Below are positions 6,787 through 6,798 of a DNA stretch of 6,798 nt, in pieces. This stretch comes from Gordoniibacillus chartarius. Lineage in GTDB: Bacteria; Bacillota; Bacilli; Paenibacillales; NBRC-103111. The position numbers and the translations under genes are program-made. The stretch lies in contig NZ_JBHLWN010000040.1 in assembly GCF_042432825.1 (NCBI RefSeq), forward strand, positions 1 through 6,798. The letters are read 5' to 3'. Each line of letters begins with the position of its first letter. The first letter of the stretch is position 1. The notes under the pieces were generated by a model. That model saw only the letters and a list, made by a program, of their open reading frames with translations, was not told the DNA's origin and did no database searches.

Positions 6787-6798
6787 AGAGGCACTTTT

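Noticed and set aside
3133..6798. CRISPR-associated transposon with RNA-guided targeting
   Set aside because: No CRISPR repeats or cas genes are present in the window, and both selectors are far longer than the roughly 400-residue TniQ of type I-F systems and carry DNA-binding tails. Flanking DNA could still hold such parts, so this is only set aside.
6755..6798. Transposon right or left end
   Set aside because: No repeated sites of about 20 bp for TnsB and no terminal TGT/ACA signal can be seen in these 44 bases, so an element end cannot be supported.

Overview
The window is a directional run of Tn7-family transposition genes, all on the + strand and almost without gaps: the last two thirds of tnsB (DDE transposase), a complete tnsC (AAA+ regulator), and two complete tandem genes of the TniQ/TnsD target-selector family. 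No cargo gene, rRNA, tRNA or CRISPR array is visible. The host is probably a low-to-moderate-GC Gram-positive (Bacillota, perhaps a Bacillus- or Paenibacillus-like organism). This is inferred from strong purine-rich ribosome binding sites (GGAGGAG, GAGAGGGTG, AAGAGGG), a likely TTG start, and an AT-leaning composition. The genus cannot be fixed from the sequence.

Layout: 1-1385 holds tnsB, entered from upstream with its complete DDE catalytic triad inside the window. 1378-3132 is tnsC, overlapping tnsB by 8 nt. 3133-3207 is the only real intergenic gap. It holds a weak promoter candidate and a near-perfect 14-bp inverted repeat whose right arm contains the probable start codon of the next gene. 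3208-4938 is the first TniQ-family gene, TnsD-like. 4955-6754 is a second, divergent TniQ-family gene that follows after 16 nt with its own ribosome binding site. 6755-6798 is a short AT-rich tail with an 8-bp inverted repeat; the window stops before a transposon end or the next gene can be recognised.

How the genes work together, from what is known of Tn7: TnsB binds the element ends and joins the 3' ends to target DNA. TnsC, loaded with ATP, bridges the transposase to a target-bound selector. A TniQ/TnsD protein picks the target. A TnsA endonuclease would normally be encoded just upstream of tnsB, which lies outside the window. Two full-length selectors, each with zinc-binding clusters and a long C-terminal DNA-binding region, suggest one TnsABC core serving two target pathways. 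Both are much longer than the short TniQ proteins of CRISPR-associated transposons, so protein-DNA recognition is more likely than RNA-guided targeting, though neighbouring sequence could change that view. The most unusual item is the inverted repeat over the start of the first selector gene. It could act as an operator, a translational switch or an attenuator that sets selector dosage separately from the TnsBC core.
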